Shown here: one piece after another, positions 1-13,100 of the stretch
Position numbering within the stretch: the first letter of the stretch is position 1
Layout: the number at the start of each line of letters is the position of its first letter
NCBI GenBank assembly: GCA_000499405.2
Contig: HG738137.1
Coordinates: 21,042,603 to 21,106,602 of the forward strand
Reading direction: 5' to 3'
DNA length: 64,000 bases
From: Onchocerca volvulus
Taxonomy: Eukaryota > Nematoda > Chromadorea > Rhabditida > Onchocercidae
Notes under the pieces: model-generated
Databases searched by the model: none
Told to the model about the DNA's origin: nothing
Seen by the model: the letters and a program-made list of their open reading frames with translations, nothing else
Program-made: the position numbers and the translations under genes

Positions 1-897
1 TAATCTATTGTTTTCTTATAAAATATTGAAATAATATAGCGCCACATATGCAGATTCCCGCACTTTTATCCCGATCGTGTTACCTGCCATACAACACTCG
101 AAATTAGTTCTTTGAACCTTTTAATTTGATCACATAAAAAGAAGCAATTCCTATCGCAAAAGTAACCAAAGAATTAATCTAAATAACTCGGAGAAGTTTC
201 TTGCTGGCAAGGAGGAATTGTTATCCACAAAATTCGATGAAATGAAATTCTGTTGAGCCCGTGCAAAGTGAGATAACTTTTTGCTTTAACAATATTCACA
301 ACGCGAAAAGAACGACAAAGTTTTTTCGTTGTAAAATAACAAAAGTGAATAAATAAGAGAACGGTGTACAGCAAACGGGAGTGTTTTGAAACTTTATATT
401 AAACAATAAACCTTTGAAGCTGCGTTGAAAAACTTCTTTACTTTAAAACAAATGTGATCATTTTCATTACCATTTTAGTTTTTTTCTCTTTGGGGCGGAA
501 AAGTCGAAGAATGATTATAATTCATGATTTCTACACAAACCAAAAAATTGAAACATTTGCTGAATTGCTCCTGGACTACCCAATTTGAATGATGTCGATA
601 CTGTTTGCGATGCGTCTGGTCGATATGGTTTTGGCCCAAATCTAAAAAAAGAAAATTGAACATTTCATTATCTTGAGCAGAAGAACAAAATGGGCAATTT
701 GTCACGCCACTACCCTTTTCTGTTTTATGCTGCAGTTTGCAATTTAATACCGATTATAATTAATTTGTCAAATAATAACATAGAGCTTTTCCGTTCACAT
801 TCACGCATATTCTTAAGTATTTTTAGCACTAGAAATCTGAGTGTATTTTCAGCTTTGTCTTATAACAGAGAAACTATTTAAAAATTACTCAGAACAG
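1..897. other. 5' flank, no gene recognised
   Basis: AT-rich DNA with short open frames on both strands and no splice-consistent exon chain that I could build. It lies downstream of the last exon of the minus-strand gene that ends at 898, so the upper part of this stretch should hold that gene's 3' untranslated region and polyadenylation site. Confidence 0.4.
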
Positions 898-2809
898 CTA
901 TTTGTGAACGATGAGATATTGATATCGGCAGTGATAAAATGAAGTTCTCCTGAGTCTGAAAAACTAAAATAGTTTTCACTTTAATGAAATTCATAGCATG
1001 CAAAATATACCGTTGAAGTTTGAGTCTTGCATTAGTAATGCCACTTTCGGTATCATGTTTCATCCCGATTGTTAACGAATCTTCATCTCGACTTAACAGA
1101 AAAGCTGGCTCCTCGGTGGTTGTAGTAGTCGTAATCTCATAGATTTGTTTTTTATGAGATGGTAAAGCTGCTTGTGCTATTGATAAACCATCCTTAATGT
1201 TAAATATTATACTACAATGTTGTCTATTTCAGAAAATTATCAATTATAATTGCAGCTACTCATTATCCTTCTTAAATATTTTTTTCTACTAATCCATATA
1301 ATCTCTGTAACTTATAACAATTATCAATTTTGGGAAGTCCTAATAGAGATTCTAATAATAAGGCATATTTATTAGGCATTACTACTTTTATTACGAAAAT
1401 ACCAATATTAATCATCCGTCATTCTTCGATTTTCTTTGCCGATAATTAAAATTATTAAAAATAGCTATTTCTATAGATATACATTAGTAGTTCACATGTT
1501 AGCAATTTATTTATCACTAACAGCAATTGTTTTTAATTGTATAATAAATAGGCCAATTCTTTTCTGAATTCTGAAGTTTCACTATTAGAATTTTCGAAGC
1601 GATAAAACGGTAAGCATTTTTACCTGAATATTTTGCAAAAAATCGGATACACCTCCTAATATCCCTTGTCTGCTTTCATGGTTCGATTTATCAAAATTTT
1701 CATCGTAAAGATCGTAATAATCAATAGCGACATCTTCTTTTACTGTTGAAAAAGTTGTAGATTCAATCGTATTAGTTGAGGATTTTAGCTTTGATGACTG
1801 CGGTAGTTCCATCTCTGTTACAAATGTTGTCTTCGTATTTCTATTCGCGACCAGTTGCTGGAAGATAAATATGTTTCATGCAAGGAGAGAAAAATGTTTT
1901 CAATAACACAGCGGCAAGAAACAACTAAAAAACGATAATTTATTCTCAATTTCAAAATGGATTTGATTAAATTCTTGATAATAAACGAAGTACACGACTT
2001 CTTACTGCTGCTGTATTAAATGTAAGGATAAAGAAATGCCGAAAACCAATTTTGCTTTCGACATTTCTTTATCCTTTCATTCTAGCACAGCAGAAGTAAG
2101 AAGAACACTGACTGACAACCTATTGCTTTAAATTTCTGAAACAGTCATGCAAAAAGTTTTTCGTATAATGAGAAATGCTTCTAAAGTGATAACTGGTAAA
2201 TCTGTTAATCTGATTAAACGACTAATCTGCATATTTTTATGTAAATAAAATGGTAGAATCATTGCTACTGACTTGTAGGATTTTCATTTAATTTATCTTT
2301 GAATTTCTCACAGTTTTTTGTTCATTTCCGAACTGCAGTGGAGTTTTGGGAATTATTTCTGCACGGTTCATGCTGCTGGAAGATCTTGAGCGTGTATCAT
2401 CCAAACGATCCTCTTTCATGAATATCGGGTCATCTTTCTGGAAATGTTTACCTCTTCACAACTGAAATTAAGCGAAAGAAGATGTAGAGTAGAATGGCTT
2501 GTTTTCTCATTACATTTATGAATAAATAAGCAAATATGGTCATATAATTGTATAAATTTTTTGCTTTGTTTTTTAAAATTCTTTACATAACTATTGTCCG
2601 TGTGATTTTTAATTCCAGATTTCACTGCAATCTCATCAAATGTAGAGGACTTGATTTATCCATAAACCTGGAAACTAACAATAGAATCAAAACGATTACG
2701 AGTCCATTGCCGTGGAATTTGACGTCGAGCTCGTGAAGATTTGTTATTTTTTATTCCATTATTATCTATGATATCTACTGGACACAATTGAAGCCACCAT
2801 CGTAAGTCA
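898..2809 (-). CDS. Unrecognised Ser/Thr-rich protein, 3' part (five exons)
   Basis: I do not recognise the family. Five minus-strand exons chain with matching phases and good splice sites: 2809-2668, 2437-2312, 1857-1624, 1192-1011 and 955-898, ending in TAG. They encode about 246 residues. The first exon has [10 protein letters not shown] and a dibasic run SRARRQ (furin-like, if secreted). The next is charged and serine-rich (TRSRSSSS). The third holds an acidic [11 protein letters not shown] segment and the fourth a stretch of six threonines. The last encodes a short basic, tyrosine-rich tail. No folded domain is evident and composition suggests disorder. The first exon starts in phase 2, so at least one upstream exon is missing from the model. 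Exons at 3353-4165 on the same strand may be the 5' part of the same gene. The coherent phase chain makes a real gene likely; its function is unknown. Confidence 0.55.
1998..2103. repeat. Long imperfect hairpin in an intron
   Basis: The left arm 1998-2038 and right arm 2062-2103 are inverted copies with about five mismatches and one single-base gap, separated by about 23 bases. The inner ends are perfect (GGATAAAGAAATG against its complement). It lies in the intron between exons 2437-2312 and 1857-1624 of the minus-strand gene. It could be a small fold-back transposon remnant or a microRNA-like precursor; the stem is longer than a usual pre-miRNA. Confidence 0.7.
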
Positions 2810-3352
2810 CTGCAAATCAAATAGTAGTAAAATACTATTAAAAAAAAAAAAAAATGAATACTTTCAGATGCCATTATGATTCTGTTAAATTTATAAAATC
2901 CAATTTTTCATCAATCGAGAGTTTACACGAAAAAATCGTGGTGTGAGTATGGTGAGAAATAATCGCATAATAGCAGCAACATATGAAGAGATGAATGTGG
3001 CAGTGGACTGCTTCGTCAATCCTCAAACGTTGACTTTATTTGAAAAGAAAAAAAGAAAACTTTTGCATTGTTTAGTTTATTTCGTTTCTGTCCAATTGAC
3101 ACCTTATCAATTTTCCGGTTTTGTGTTAAAATTTCGAGATGATATCAGAATCCTGAGCTAAACATTTGACGAATCGTATATTTTAGCAGTACACTAATAT
3201 TTCAAATATCAAAATGAAAATTAACTTGTCATCGACTACAGCTTGCCATTTGCGTATGATTTGTGTACCAGTAAAGAACGTCGATGATCGACGATGCTCA
3301 TTTAGGAATTTGGTATCAATGCAGTCATGTATCCGAATTTTTACTGATTTAC

Positions 3353-4165
3353 CACTACAGCAAAGTAATTGCCATGCACTGAATGTTTCGGAACTATCTT
3401 CAATAATTCTGACACCCACCGTGTACTGCAAGCAACAATGCAATGTTAAAAAGGTCAATTTGTTTAAAAATATAGCAATGTGATATAAAATATTTGAACT
3501 TTGTTGCAGTTCAAGCAGGTCGCAGGATTATTATCTTTTTATGTATGGCAGATATCTAAAAATCGCAAATTGAATCAAAGAGATGCAGTTATTTGTTTCA
3601 TTTCACTGATTTCAATTTCCAGTTATGGCTCTTGTCATTTCTTTAATTTGATTTCTTGACAGTTCATGTTGTAAAATTCCGTGTAAAGAGCGGCAAATGT
3701 GTTAGTAAAAGAATGAATCAAAGGAAGTTTGTCTGTGATGCATGACAAACTATACTGAATTATTATTCTTTGTTCCCATCTTGACTTCATCATAATCCTA
3801 TCATTGGCGAAGATCAGGCCAGGGCAGTAAGAGATAATATTTTCCAAAAAAAGATGTTTGTGTACTGTCTGAAAGGTCAAAAGGTTATCTTTCTGAAGTG
3901 AATAGCATTTGGAACTGAGTGAAGTTGACTATCCCTCCCAAAATTTACCCTTACTGACCGAAGATTAGCTCTGCTTCCGATCTTCTGGAAGCGATGCAGA
4001 TCCGATCTTTTAGTAGTGTCATTGTCTGGAAAATGATTAGTCCATGAACTACTGAACACTGCTACTGTTAGTGAGTTGAATTCTCACCTGATCGCTTCCG
4101 CAACTTAAATATATGTCATCCAGTTGAGATGATGCGCTATCCGATATTCTGCACGTTTCAGTCAT
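3353..4165 (-). CDS. Unrecognised exons, probable 5' part of the 0.9-2.8 kb gene
   Basis: Three minus-strand exons keep phase and have strong splice signals: 4165-4088 (after CTACAG, beginning MTETCRISDS), 4025-3955 (donor GTAAGG, containing KDRICIASRRSEAELIF) and 3425-3353 (after TTGCAG, containing TRWVSELLKIVPKHS). They give about 74 residues. I do not recognise the protein. The last exon ends in phase 0 while the next candidate exon at 2809 needs phase 2, so a linking exon is missing if this is one gene. The opposite strand at 3214-3483 is also open, but its splice context is weaker. The ATG at 4165 may be internal rather than the true start. Confidence 0.4.
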
Positions 4166-5924
4166 CTGTAGCAAAGATGAAACAATCAAAAGTTTTGTTC
4201 CACACATAAATTATCTCGCAAATATTCGCATCTATGCAAACATTGACTCCATGTTGGCTGTTTGGCTTTATGTTTATTTCAAATCACAATAATTATTTCG
4301 AAAAGTAAATGTCAAGTTAGCTCGAAAAGCAGACCTCATGAATATTATCAAACGCTGAGCATGCAAACTTATAATAACGATCTTTGCCAATAAATGCAGT
4401 GTTAAAAGTTGACAGATAAAAGCCTTCAGGACACTGGAAAGTTGTAGACACATAAGATGTTACTGGATAGACTGTTTCAAACAATAATCCAATGTATGCT
4501 GCTGTTTGCCAAATAATTTCTTTGCTGCAAATTGGATATTGAATGTTTAGGATTCTGAAGTTTCATATCTCGAGATTTTTGATAGCTAAGTGAAAATAAC
4601 TTCCATTTGAAATCTGATTTAATAAACAATAAATAAGGCTTCATATTAAAAGCTGACGCTTTATGGTAATCCATTTTAAAATTATTTTTATCGAAAATTT
4701 CCTAAATTATGCTTATTCTTATTTTACCTAATTTCATTAGAATTATGCGTAAAATTTATGAAAAAAAAAAAATTTATTTCAAATTATCGTCATTTATAAG
4801 TAGAACCGTTTCATTTTGACAGAAAAGAATTGAGCCGACAATTAATAATTCCAAAACAGGAAATCTCCTAATCTAGCGCATTTCATCGCATCAAAGTCTA
4901 AAAATCAAAAATGAGTGAAACAGAAATCACTTTTAAAAAATTTGCTATAAATTTTAACTAATATTTATTTCTAGGAGCGACAATAATTTTAATTGCAAAA
5001 TTGAGAAAATAAGTTCCTGATCTAATGAAGCACAACAATGACAATAATAATAACAGCAACAATAAGAACAATATTTTCTAATTCGAAGGTATATAGACAA
5101 CGAAATGGGACAAAGGATGGAAATTTTGCCAGCAAATGATGTCCGCTCTAAAGTGATGATGGAAATGATGGGATGGCAATAATGACTGAATTGCTGAAAT
5201 GTTGTGACAGATTGTTGTAGATTGTCATTCTCTCGATAAGACAGAGCGATGTTCGGTACTGGGTGACATTGACCTATCATTATTCATAGCTATTCGAGAA
5301 ACTTTTTCATCCCTTTTTTCTCATCTAGCATACCATGAGATCTGTACCAATACCGCGGATTAATTCATTGGTTTTTCATGTCGGTTAAACACATAAATGT
5401 AGCATTGTGGTGAATCAGCCGTTTTGGGGTAATTTTTTCGTTTATATGAACTCTACCAGAGCTTAGAATTTTAATATCAAATTAGCTTTTATTCATTGAA
5501 TAAGTGTAATTCGCGACGTAATTCCTTTCATTTCTAGTGCCTCTATCTTGGAATATTCCACTTTTAATGATTTGATGGCATGCTTCCGCTAAACATCAGA
5601 TCTATCATAAGTATATAAATATTTAAGACTAAAGCTTGATTGCATTCATTCTTCATTTTCAAAAGTAGTATTTCTAATCTTTGCTATTCATGCTTTTCGA
5701 GTTTCAGCGCGCAAAAATGAGTAGACATTTTACCAAAAGGTAATTGTAATTATGCTTGAATGTGATGTCTGTTTTGATAAACGATAAAGGATCACACTTA
5801 GAATGAACACTGATGCTGAGAATGATAGAATAATCACACATATTGCTCACTACAAAATCCAAAAATAAACAACTTATTTCCAAATTCCATCTAAGTTCTC
5901 CTTGTTCGATTGTGTAGATTGAAC
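4166..5924. other. Noncoding stretch upstream of the minus-strand gene
   Basis: No confident gene. Minus-strand open stretches at 4477-4674 and 4954-5280 lack clear splice partners. The interval should contain the promoter and any first exon of the minus-strand gene, but I cannot place either. Confidence 0.3.
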
Positions 5925-6150
5925 CCTTGGTGTAGTGGAGAGGGAGGTATTGTCGCTCTAAGCAATCCGGGTTCGTTCTCCCCTATCGCATTCCAGCTCC
6001 GCATTTCGGCGGTTCATAAGCAGTGCGGCGTTCTAAACAATGCGTAAACAAAGAAAGCAATATCGCAACCGGCTAACAAAATTGCGACCTGTTTGCCGTA
6101 CTAAGAGCTTGCTACATCTTTTCAATCACGTGGAAAATATGTTTTATACG
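5925..6150 (+). repeat. Candidate tRNA-derived SINE-like block
   Basis: The segment is richer in GC than its flanks. It has a tRNA A-box-like motif (TGGTGTAGTGGAGAGG, near 5930) about 40 bases before a B-box-like motif (GGGTTCGTTCTCCCC, near 5970). That is the spacing of an internal RNA polymerase III promoter. The T-arm and anticodon arm do not pair well, so it is not an intact tRNA gene. The tail has short inverted repeats (TCGCAA/TTGCGA near 6065-6090). A tRNA-derived SINE or decayed tRNA relic fits best; with one copy seen, the family is unproven. Confidence 0.35.
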
Positions 6151-7440
6151 TGATTTGGTGCATAATCAGTTCATAAGTACATAAGCGAGCTGAGGTATTA
6201 AGTGAGCAATTGTACGACTTTTCATTCATTGAGAATTTAATAAAAAGATATCATTTCAGATGAGTTTGAAGATAATTTGGATGTTCTGACTGTGCTGTTC
6301 GTCTTTACAGTACCATCCTTTGCAACCGCCTATGTTACATTTCGGTACTCGCCTGCAATTTAGAACAGACTTCCTCCTAGAAATCAGTGATTTTTTTTCG
6401 AAATACAATCCAGTAAGTTGCAAATCAAGTTTCTAATTTATCTCAAAAAAAAAAAAGTTCTAAACTGCTTCTGAAACCTAATTTATCTCAAAAATATTGT
6501 CCGAAATTGCTTCCTAATATAAAAAAAAAAAAAAAAAAGAAAAGAAAAAAAAAGCCGGAACTAACGGAAATTCTAACCAATCCGATGGATTTTGCATTTT
6601 CAACAGCGGAAAAAGCAGAAGTTTTCCAGTAAATGAATCTGCCATCGTCTTTAAACAAAATGTTAAATGCACAGTTATTGTATCTTTTGATGAAGATACT
6701 GCTGGTTTTTGATAACATTTCTTGATCATTAAAAAATCTTCTGAAATGTTATTTAAATTCGATTTTTCAAAAATTTTGAAGAAGTCGGAAAAAATCAAGC
6801 TACATGCGATGATTTGCTATCAGAGGAAAATTGAATACGGAATCATAAAAATTATACCGACAAAATAGGGATAATAATAATAAATATTGCGAATTATTTC
6901 TCTCATTTAAACTTTTTTCCAAAACAGCCCTTCATAAAGAGGAAATCTACAATGAATGAAGTTATTTAAATCGATAAGAACTTTTTATTGATTGCCATTA
7001 TTTCTCTCTTTATTTTCCGTTTTCTTGGAAATCATCTCTTTTTATCAGAGCTACTGAAATGTTCTGTGAATGATGTGATATATTGATATGACAAAAGATA
7101 TGATCCACTGCCTAACTGAGCATTACTCTAACACACTATATCTTAACACAGGCAGGGATTTACTACTAGAGTAAGTGATATCATTTTTTAAAATTAATTG
7201 GTTTTTGATAAGAGAACAATGCAAGGGTGACACCAAATAATTCTTTTTGATTCAAAAAAAATGTGTTTGTTGTTATCCTCGATAAAGTTGGTTACTATTT
7301 AGTGAAGAATAAAAAATTTCCTCATTTTCAGTCCTTATGATGCAGTGTCCTATGCAAAAGTTTTTTCACCCAAAAAAATCTACGATGCTTATGGAAATTT
7401 TTAAAAAAGAAATCTCACCAAGGCTACTTTCTAAATTTTT
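6151..7440. other. AT-rich noncoding stretch
   Basis: Several A and T homopolymer runs (for example near 6445 and 6522) and no exon chain on either strand. The open frames at 6488-6798 on the minus strand are driven by those runs. Confidence 0.4.
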
Positions 7441-7454
7441 CGAAATTTTAATTA

Positions 7455-7580
7455 TTTATATAAATGAAAATGTAAATGTTCGTTTTTATCAATATTAAAT
7501 CTCCGAAAGTTCTTAACCGATTGCTTTGAAATTTCAATACAACGTTGTATTCGAATAGGCACGCTTTTATATACCTATAT
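7455..7580 (+). repeat. Fold-back repeat family, copy 1 (half element)
   Basis: Starts with TAAATGAAAATGTAAATGTT, then shares ATCTCCGAAAGTTCTTA, an ACCGATTGCTTTGAAATTTC block and CGAATAGGC..ACG..TTTTATATA with the copies near 8.6 and 23.4 kb. The opposite inverted end is not evident here, so this looks like a truncated copy. Confidence 0.6.
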
Positions 7581-8041
7581 ATCTACTATTGTATATGTCG
7601 CTGAAATAGCGATGATAAAAGAAGAAAACCAGTGATTCCTTTATTTTAAATTTGACGTTGCGTATTTGCTGTAGTTGATTGTGAAATCATTTTTTTGTCT
7701 ATTAATCAATGAACTTTAAAAAAGCTATCTTCCACCATGCGCTAACTACAAGTACAATCTAAGCGCTAACAAAGGCGCATGTTCCTGAAACAACAAAGGA
7801 TCTTTCTTGTAGCCCGAAAATGATATCAGAATCATTCACGAAGAAGAAGAGGGTCCTGAGTACAAAAATCATTGAAAATAATGGGCAGCCATGAGCTCAG
7901 TCGGATGGTCCAGTTCGTGGTATATCAGTCTTTCTTAATTGTGTAATCCTATCTTCATGGAAGTTGTCCTTTGGATATTATCCAAATTATATTGTTGATA
8001 TAATTGCTATGTTTGTTGATTAACAAATTTATCATAATAAA

Positions 8042-8063
8042 GATTTAATTACTCAAGTTTGAG
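8042..8063 (+). other. SL1 spliced-leader-like sequence
   Basis: This 22-base segment matches the conserved nematode SL1 leader at 20 of 22 positions, differing only at leader positions 2 (A for G) and 12 (T for C). The unbroken core is CAAGTTTGAG. It is followed by GTCAGT, which resembles the splice donor that follows the leader in SL RNA genes. A weak Sm-like motif (CAATTTTGTC) lies about 70 bases downstream of the leader, farther than in known SL RNAs. No 5S rRNA sequence was seen beside it. It may be an SL RNA pseudogene, a divergent SL RNA gene, or the 5' end of a retroposed trans-spliced mRNA. Confidence 0.6.
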
Positions 8064-8524
8064 GTCAGTTCCCAAGTGAGTGAAACAATAAAATTGAAGA
8101 AACTGTGAGAACTGAAGAACAGAATTCAACCTTACAATTTTGTCATTATCAGAAAGAAAAAGCGACAGTATAGATGTCATACCCGTGGCAGGTAAAAACA
8201 TGCTTTTTTTGGTGATATTTCTCTCTCTCTTCATCTTTTCTTTCTTTGTCGTTTCTCCATTTTGCCTCTTTTTTTGCTCCCTTCATCTTCCCTTCTATCT
8301 ATGTTAACCTTTCTTTAGTTTTTATTTTTTGTTTATTTATTTGCAGAATTTAAAAAAATAATAAAAAAGAAATAAATCAATAAAAACCATATTGTGAAAT
8401 AAACATTTGTTTTGCAAATATTGTGAAATAAACATTTATTTTGTTTGTTCGCTCTTCCTCTTCTCTTTCCTTTTCACTTAATCAAGACTGAGCCATAGCA
8501 ACGTATGTACATAAAAAGCATATA

Positions 8525-8690
8525 AAAACACGTGCGTGCAATATATATTTATATAGATAAGCTAATCTCCAAAAGTTCTTACCAATTGCTTTGTCAAAAT
8601 TTCAAAGCAATCGGCAAGAATTTTCAGACATTTAAGATTGAACAACGAACATTTACATTTTTATTTGTAAAGACTTGCTACATCCCGCAC
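8525..8690 (-). repeat. Fold-back repeat family, copy 2 (internal hairpin)
   Basis: Contains AATCTCC..AAGTTCTTACC and, in inverted orientation, GGCAAGAATTTTCAGA. The two halves form a hairpin around GCTTTG..CAAAGC. It ends with an inverted form of the start of copy 1 (CGAACATTTACATTTTTATTT). Same family as the copies at about 7.5 and 23.4 kb. Confidence 0.6.
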
Positions 8691-9444
8691 GCGTTGTCAT
8701 GGCAAATTCATAACAGCTAGTTTATAACATATATGTCCTTCACTATTTCACTCATTTAATGACCAAAAGCGCTCATTTTGGTTACTCTACTTTGGGAAAT
8801 AAATTTAAATCTTTAAACCGTGAATTAAAAATTATAAAAATTAAAGATTGATCTTAAAAGTTATTAGTCTTTCTTCAGGATATTCAAGAAAAGAGATAAC
8901 CATTGGATGATGAAATTTCTGTGTAACTAAGTTGATATTTTTAGTTTTTCTAAATATTTCTTTATAAATATCAGTTTCACTGATTTTTGAAATCTAAAAA
9001 ACTTGCATATCTGAAATATTGATAGAGATTAGATTTTTGAATAAATAAAAGTTGTTCTAGGCAAATGATTCTATTGGATTATTCTCGGAAAAGTGGCGAT
9101 TTCTTCCGGAGATTGATTTTTTAGTGTTTTGTTTGATATTCAGTTTCTTTTTCCGTAATTGCTCATCATATCATCGGTGAAAATCCTCAATTTGAGTACT
9201 CTAATCCAACGGTAGAAAGCACCGAGAACTATGAATACTATAATATGCTAAGATTTTAGAAACACTCACCTTTGTCCTTTTAATAAATGAATATTTAATC
9301 TGATGGATGAGAGAAACTTTTGTCAATGGGACAAAATGACTACATATTGAGACAGCAGTAGTTTCATTATTTAGCGCGAGTTTTTAAATCTTTCTGAAAT
9401 TTCTTCGGGTTCGTCGCTATTCGCTGGTGGTCTGAACATCAACG
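8691..9444. other. Upstream region of thymidylate synthase
   Basis: No gene seen. It should contain the thymidylate synthase promoter and 5' untranslated region. GC rises just before the ATG at 9445. I could not identify a convincing TATA box or trans-splice acceptor. Confidence 0.35.
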
Positions 9445-11770
<2,326 letters not shown>

Positions 11771-13100
11771 ATCTTCATGTCGTCTTATAGTTTTATTATC
11801 AAAACAATTGCCAAGGGAATCGTTTTAAATGAACTAGATTTCGATCTGCTTATCTGTTCCTCACAAATTGATTCAAATAAATGTTTTAGGATTGCTTTAC
11901 ATCCACTCATGATAGTTGAATGTATTTAGGTTGTTGGTTTGAGTTATATGTATATAGATTTTGTGCGTGAAAATATAATGTATGCATAGATTTGAGTTAT
12001 ATGCATAAATTTTGCGTGTGAAAATATAAAATATAACAAACAACTAATCCTTTTGAATTTTGATTAATCCTTTTGATCTTTTAATTTTTTTTAAAGACAA
12101 TTTTTTTTAATTAAACGAACTTCCGCTCTTTCTCATTTAAGACATAAATATGACTCCTTTTTATTTCTTAGTATTATTGTAGTATTTTTTCGCTTGATTA
12201 AGACACTACAATAATTTCTTAGTATTATTGTAGTGTCTTAATCAAGCGAAAAAATCGCTTCATTAGTTGACTGTTTAATTTCTCCGCTTGCTGATTTTGT
12301 GATTTTCACTTTTCAGTCGTAATTTTTTACTGCTTCATCAGTCATAATGGGCGTAAGAAAGAATTTCAGGTCTTTTTCATATCACGTTCTTGACGTTTAA
12401 GTCAAACTTCAAAGACATTTCATCTTTAAAATTAAATCATATATTTAGTATGCTCTTGTGTTTTTCTTTATCAGAAATAAAGTTGCTAAAATTAGTTGTT
12501 GATGCATTCACTGTGTTTTTGAATCACTAAGTGGCCTGGTAAATTTCAGTTAGAAAATTTCGAAAGTTTCTTGATTAAGCAGGCAGTGGGGAAATTCAAG
12601 GTTTTTTTGTCTTCTGGAGGACCAAAAAAGATGTTTGAGCTTATCTGTTGCAATGTTAAATTCATTTTTCCATAGTTGTTCGTAGTGGTCTATTGATTAC
12701 TTCCTTAGTTTGGGACCTGAATTTTATGGTGAGCTGACGAATTGGGAAACGTAATTTGTAGTAGCAGATATGTCCGTACACTGCTTAATGATATTTTGGC
12801 ATATGGAATTTTCTGGTGGAAGATGAAAGTTTAATTATTTGAAGTTTTTCGAAGGCGTGCTTCTTTGTTGGACATCTTCGGCATTATCAAAATCATTTTT
12901 TAGTCATTTAGAAAAAAAAGAAGTCACTGTAGATTTTCACAGATTGGACTGAATATTGCAGAAAAAAAAAAAGTTGTATTTTTGAAATTTGAATAAATGT
13001 AGACAATGAAGGTAATATTTGAAATATTGAATAAGCAGTCAGTATATGTTTTATGGTTTAACTCGCTTCTAGACTGGTCGTGTGGAATCTGTCCTGCAAA
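11771..13100. other. Intergenic region between TYMS and the BTB gene
   Basis: Apart from the palindrome at 12165-12255, no gene is visible. Both neighbours are on the plus strand and 1.3 kb apart. An operon is possible but not indicated by spacing. A TAG directly before the BTB frame (near 13070) could serve as a splice or trans-splice acceptor. Confidence 0.4.
12165..12255. repeat. Perfect 32-bp snap-back palindrome with a direct repeat
   Basis: Arms 12184-12215 and 12224-12255 are exact reverse complements over 32 bases with an 8-base loop (TTCTTAGT). The loop and the start of the right arm also repeat, in direct orientation, the 19-20 bases just before the left arm (TTCTTAGTATTATTGTAGT at about 12166-12184). 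The layout is what a template-switching or fold-back synthesis event would leave. It sits about 0.4 kb past the thymidylate synthase stop codon. Confidence 0.9.

Noticed and set aside
3214..3483. Plus-strand 89-codon cysteine-containing frame opposite the minus-strand exon at 3353-3425
   Set aside because: The minus-strand reading has strong acceptor and donor sites and joins in phase with two more exons; the plus-strand frame has no partners.
7885..7930. tRNA-like GAGCTCAGTCGGATGG motif
   Set aside because: No B box at the right distance and no cloverleaf.
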